The position numbers and the translations under genes were made by a program. A model generated the notes under the pieces. The model saw only the letters and a program-made list of their open reading frames with translations, was not told where the DNA came from and ran no database searches. DNA of 64,000 nucleotides from Pegea sp. RAD2-039 (taxonomy: Eukaryota; Chordata; Thaliacea; Salpida; Salpidae): assembly GCA_034620365.1 (NCBI GenBank), contig JAQGEQ010000165.1, forward strand, positions 62,001 to 126,000, given 5' to 3'. The first letter of the stretch is position 1. Every line of letters starts with the position of its first letter. This document shows, piece after piece, positions 59,164 to 64,000 of this stretch.

Positions 59164-60960
59164 ACATCGACTGCTAAGATCGCTGCTCTATTCCAAAGTG
59201 GTTGATGACGTCATCAACACCGGAAATCAACTACGAAGTACTCTTTATTCAGTTACAGGAGGAAGCTTGCCTCTTGTGTGCAATCTACACCCCAGGGCAT
59301 GCTAATGCCGACTTGATGGTTTGAAAACGCGCAGTGAGCGTTTCGCTTCACTGACTTTGCATTTTTGACGAGAAACAAACGAACAAAGATATGAATTGAT
59401 CAATTGATGTTTTTTTGAAGTAAATTAATTAAGTTTTTGATGCTTATTTGAAATTGTAAGTTTTTTAAAACTTTTTTATTCAATCATTTTTTCAATTTGA
59501 AATCACTTCTGATAAATATTAAAAGATTTTTTTTGATTTGAAGCAAATTAAATGAGTTTCAGGGACTCTCTTCTAGAAGCTCTCGGAAGAAAATATTTGA
59601 ATCACTCCGTGTTGAAAGTTGTCCCGCAGGAGATTCAACTTGTTTGTTGATTCAAGACTCTCTCGACTCAATGACGTCATACTAGCATCCGGTTTCCATT
59701 TGACTTTTCAATTATTTTCATTTGAAATGAAGAAGTTGTGGAAAATTTGTTCGGAAACCCTTTTTTACGTCAACACTTTAAAGTTTATTTTACAATTAGT
59801 AAACTCTTTTATTATGAATCAACTTTAAAAAGATTTTTGTCACGTGACCGAACGCTTGAGGAAGTGACGTCATCTCTCGCTTTGAAACGATCAAACAATT
59901 AAAGATTATTTGAATTTTAAAAGCTTTAAGTTTAAGTAGTTTATAATTTAGAAACTTTTAAATCTCAAACTATTTGTTGTTTGACTTGAAGTTGAATCAT
60001 TTAATGAAAAAAAACTTTTTAATTTGAAATTTATTTTAAAAGGTGAATAAATGATCATCAAAAGAAGTGAATTAATTAAAGTTTTCTTAAAAACTAAATA
60101 TATAAATATAAACTAAAATATGCTTCTGGAAAACTTTATGATGTAATTGAATAACTTGCAAATAAATTTTGAAAAGTTTCTCTTATTTATCAAATAACTT
60201 TCTGTTTTTTTTTCTTATTTTTAACTTATTTTAGGAAGTTTGTGGAAAGATTTTTGTGTAACAAAATCTATTTATTGATAATTTAAGAGTTAACAAAAGT
60301 TCTTTTTCAAACAACAAAATAAATTAAATAAAACTAAAAAAAATTGATTATCAACAAATATTAATTTAATAATTTTAATAAATTCTTTAAGTTGATTTAT
60401 TTCAAAACTTCAAAAGTATTTCTGATTTGAAATAAAATTCCAACTTCATTAAATATTTATTTTCAAATCGACTTCCTAAGAATCAAATTACTTAACAAAT
60501 TAGATTGAAAAGTAAGAAGAAAATAACTTGAGTTGAAACGTAGTTACTTTGGTTGGTTACTGATATGTGTAGCAATTAATTAAATTAATTTTGACCTTTA
60601 TTAAAACTCAGTATTTCAACCAGCTGCTTCCTTTCAATCTGTTATTTTTTGTTCGGATATTTCCTTTTTTTAGCAACAGACTGAAATTTTTTCTTCTTCA
60701 ATTCGTTTTTTAACAAACATCTTAATTAACAAACGAATTTTTAAGTCTTTTTTTTATTACAAATATAAATTTAGAAAATTTGTAAAAATTTCAGAATTTT
60801 GTTGATTTAATTTTAAGTTTTCAGAAATTTTTGATTATGTAAATTCTATTTTTTAAACTTTCAATTAAATATTTACTTTTCCAGGGGTTCCCAACAATTT
60901 TCTTTAATATTTCAATTTATTTGTTTATATTTTCACGATTTTAATATTTGCTTTCAAGAA
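59164..60960. other. Unassigned stretch
   Basis: A GC-richer patch to about 59900 with TGACGTCA at 59206, 59672 and 59865, GTCACGTGAC at 59839-59848 and TTCTAGAA near 59572. The pattern fits regulatory DNA or a 5' exon (a 69-codon ORF at 59619-59828 is unconvincing). AT-rich afterwards with no recognised feature. Confidence 0.4.
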
Positions 60961-61362
60961 ATGTTGTTTTTCAGAAAAAAATTTATAAATATTTTACAGA
61001 AAAGTTTGTTCCAATCTAAAAAATTAGATGTTAGGATATCTTATAAAACTAAAAATTCATTTTTCTTAATATTTTATTGTTATATAAATAATGATCTGAT
61101 TAAAAAAACTTTTAAAAATAATAATTTTACTTTTTTAGAACTAAATAGAGATTTTTTTTATAATTTAAAAGAATCTTTTCTGTTTGATAAATCAAATATT
61201 GAAAGATTTTATAAAACATTCAAATCTAGAAATCCACTTTTTGAGAGAACTTTTTTAAAAGAGTTTATTTCATCAGTTAAAATATTCAGAATATTTTTAT
61301 CAGATAAAATGAATAATAAATTTTTGTTTAAAAGTTTTTATTCAAGTCTTTTACAAAATTAA
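60961..61362 (+). CDS. Hypothetical 133-codon ORF, unrecognised
   Basis: The longest otherwise unexplained open frame: Met at 60961 to TAA at 61362. The product is Lys/Phe/Asn/Leu-rich (FKNNNFTFLELNRDFFYNL, NIERFYKTFKSRNPLFE), with no signal peptide, membrane segment or motif I recognise. Base composition is as AT-rich as the spacer, unlike the confirmed exons. A chance ORF of this length somewhere in the window is not improbable, so confidence is low. Confidence 0.25.
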   Translation: MLFFRKKFINILQKSLFQSKKLDVRISYKTKNSFFLIFYCYINNDLIKKTFKNNNFTFLELNRDFFYNLKESFLFDKSNIERFYKTFKSRNPLFERTFLKEFISSVKIFRIFLSDKMNNKFLFKSFYSSLLQN

Positions 61363-64000
61363 CTTTCTTAAAAATTAAAACTTTGAATAATGTTGAAACA
61401 AAAAGCTAAAAATAATAAATTTATTATCTTTAAAAGATGCGTTTAACAAAATTATAAATCTAAATTGTTTTGTAGTTTATAAAATCGAACAATTTCATGA
61501 AAGCTTTTCTTAAATGCAGAAATTTTTCAATTGGTTGATGGATTTAAAATTTTCTGATTTTAGTGGTTTGCTTACTCGATTTCTTGTTAGTTGATGAAAT
61601 CATAAATTAATAGTGAAACAAACAACAAAGTTTATTGAGTTTTCTATTTTTATTCGCAGCGAGACGAAATTAAACTAACTAAATATTAGCTACTAAATAA
61701 CATAATTGTAAAATATTTAGAAGTTTTATAAATAAAATGTCAGACTGTTTTGGACTCGAAGCTTATATTATTTACAAAAATAAATATATTATTAATTTAA
61801 TTATGAAAATTTATTAAACTTTGACAACTTGTATCGTATTCAACTGAATTTATAAAAATTTTGAAAGGTTGTTAAAAAAAATGTATAGATTTATGAGAAG
61901 AAAATAAGAAAAATATTTAAAGAATAAACTTTTTTCCAAACATATTTACTTCAAATATAATAAAGTTTCAAATTCTGTTTTGTATCATTATTTTATTCAA
62001 ACTTTCTAAATTCACCACTCAAAGACTAAATTGAACTATTTGTTCAGAATTATATTTCATTAACGTCATATTAAGAAGAATTTTCTCAAATAACTTTGAT
62101 ATTTTATCTTTTGCAATATTTGGGAAGTGAAATTATTTGAAGTAGTTTTAGTCACTTGCACCTTGAAGCAAAGATTTTTATTCTAAGCAATCACATTTCA
62201 ATAAATATTTTGTAGAAACTAAAAATTAATTGGTTTAGATGAAGTAGTTAGAAAAAGAAGCAAAGTTAACTTTTAAAACTGTTTTTAATAAAAATGTTGT
62301 AAAAAAATTCCGTTTTTAATTCTATGGCTTTTTATTTTTGGATATTTTGATTTATAAACCAACAATTTTAGAACATTTGAAGTAGGATGCCAACAACATT
62401 TAGAAGCTTTTAGCTCTGATAAAGTTTTTCATTCAGATTAATTTCAGAAATTACAACTCAATTTTCTGAAATATTTTTTAAACTAAATTTTTAATACAAA
62501 ATGTTTTTGCCAAATTAATATGAAGATTAAAATACAAATCTATCTTGTTGTGGTAGATCCAAAACAAACTATTTGTTCATTAAATATTTCCATCTAAAAC
62601 CAAAATACACTTTGTGTTTATAGTATATACCTGAAGTGTTTGGAAATTAACCGATTTCTTTTACAAGTCCAACAAAGATTTTGCCAAAAAAACCACAAAA
62701 ACCGATTTCTATAATTTGTTTTTAAGTTTTTTGGTTTCTAAAAATAAACATTTATTAAATGTTTTATACAAATAAGACTTTTTTGTAAAGAATTTATCAA
62801 ATATGCTTTGGCAAGCTTCAACGTAGTGAACAGCTGAATTTTTATAAGTATTTAATAGTAGGCGGTTTCATGTATTGTATCTGAAATTTGTTTATTGTAT
62901 AAGATTGTCTCATAGAATGTTCAAAACATTTAAAAAATTTAAAAAATATTTTGACTTTTTTAATGTCTTTCTCTCAAAAGATTGTACAAAAATATTTGTT
63001 TATCTTTTTCTTTCTAATTTAGAAATAATTTTATTTTTAAATTTCTAACGTTTAAGGCAACTTATAATGTTTTTTTATTAGTTTGATTCATTTGTAAAAA
63101 ACTTAGAAATGAATAATAAATATATAAATGTTATAATTATCAAAATGAAATAAGTTTTCATGTAACTTGGCATCAATGTAGTAAAATACTTTCAAATGTA
63201 ATTAGGAAATTCAAGGAGTTGAAATTCTAAATTAAATTTGTAATTTTTTTTAACCTTCTATCTTATAATGCTGACAACTTTCATACCACCCTCCTAACCA
63301 TACTTATAATGCCATGAAATATTTCTCATCTTTCTGCCTTTCTTGGTTTAAAGCGTTTTTTCTTTCATGTTTGTAAGTTTAACTTATCAGCTGGGCAAAT
63401 GGCTTCATTATTCTCTAAAAAAGTATCTTTAAAACAAAAACAAAATTACGAAAATAGAAAAACTAATACAAGAGGTAACTTATATAAAATTTTCCAACAA
63501 AATATTGAAATCATTTATCAGCAAGTTATCTTTGAATAAAAAAATTGGTAATTTGATATTATATATAAAACTTTCACTTCTGGACAAATTGAATTCTTAA
63601 GCTTTTTCTAATGTATCTAGAAAAATTATTGGAACGAAAAAGCTTAAAAGAAAGGTTTATTTTTAGACAGAATTATCTTGACAAAATATAACATCTGTTT
63701 TTGTAGAAAAGTTGTTGAAATCTATCCAAAGTTAAAAATATATTCTACTTCTAAAGTTTTAATGATTAAAAATTTAGATTGAAATAAAGAAATTTATGAG
63801 TTTTAAATCATTTTTTTAGGCAGAATTTTATTTTTTTTTGAAAATATTTTATGGAAGTTGCTGCAAATATTTAAAGTTTTTATTAAAATGTTTTTGTGAA
63901 ATACATTGATAACATATGACTTTGATTCTGTAATTCAATTTTGAAAATCAGAACGAAAAGTTTTATTTTTAATATTTAATTACAAAATTAAAACTTTCAA
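61363..64000. other. AT-rich stretch to window end
   Basis: Homopolymer-rich AT DNA with no recognisable exon, repeat or RNA gene on either strand. Confidence 0.5.

Overview
This window is nuclear DNA from a very AT-rich invertebrate animal. Protein-coding genes are broken into many short exons with GT-AG introns, often only 45-60 nt long. A Sprouty gene, an NCoR-type SANT protein, C2H2 zinc-finger genes and a PAK kinase relic point to Metazoa. Fragments of animal-type 28S rRNA agree with this. I cannot assign a phylum. All exon models below were read by eye from splice sites, reading phase and remembered family sequences; none has been checked against transcripts or a database.

Layout. Positions 1-1975 (minus) hold most of an SLC2A13/HMIT-like sugar/inositol transporter that runs off the left edge. 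About 7.6 kb of AT-rich DNA follows, then a complete seven-exon PRPP synthetase gene (9639-12486, plus) with a possible extra 39-nt cassette exon. Positions 12.5-33.8 kb are an accessory, repeat-rich region. It contains a 2.5-kb minisatellite with a 36-bp unit, and two ~99% identical 1013-bp copies of a dead R2-like retrotransposon 3' end. It also has two separate 28S rRNA fragments and a possible R2 5' region with an HDV-ribozyme-like fold. Three copies of a C2H2 zinc-finger exon lie here, two of them in inverted orientation. The region also holds a small SANT-domain gene, a small divergent-homeodomain gene, a PAK kinase pseudogene and Ty3/gypsy debris.

Positions 33.8-49.4 kb are a gene-dense plus-strand block: an LCLAT1-like acyltransferase (33836-37530), CNOT11 (39305-41487) and an AFG2/SPATA5-type double AAA ATPase (43324-49444). 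The first and last each carry a roughly 70-copy minisatellite inside one intron. Positions 53144-54232 (minus) hold an intronless Sprouty gene. The rest, to 64 kb, is AT-rich DNA with a few weak ORFs and a good RFX X-box near 59.15 kb.

The genes are unrelated housekeeping or signalling loci (inositol transport, PRPP synthesis, phospholipid remodelling, mRNA deadenylation, ribosome maturation, RTK feedback inhibition) and form no operon or pathway. The notable features are the rDNA-retroelement mosaic, the intronic satellites, the degenerate first AAA domain of AFG2, the array that replaces an expected acyltransferase exon, and about 35-fold enrichment of the palindrome TGACGTCA.
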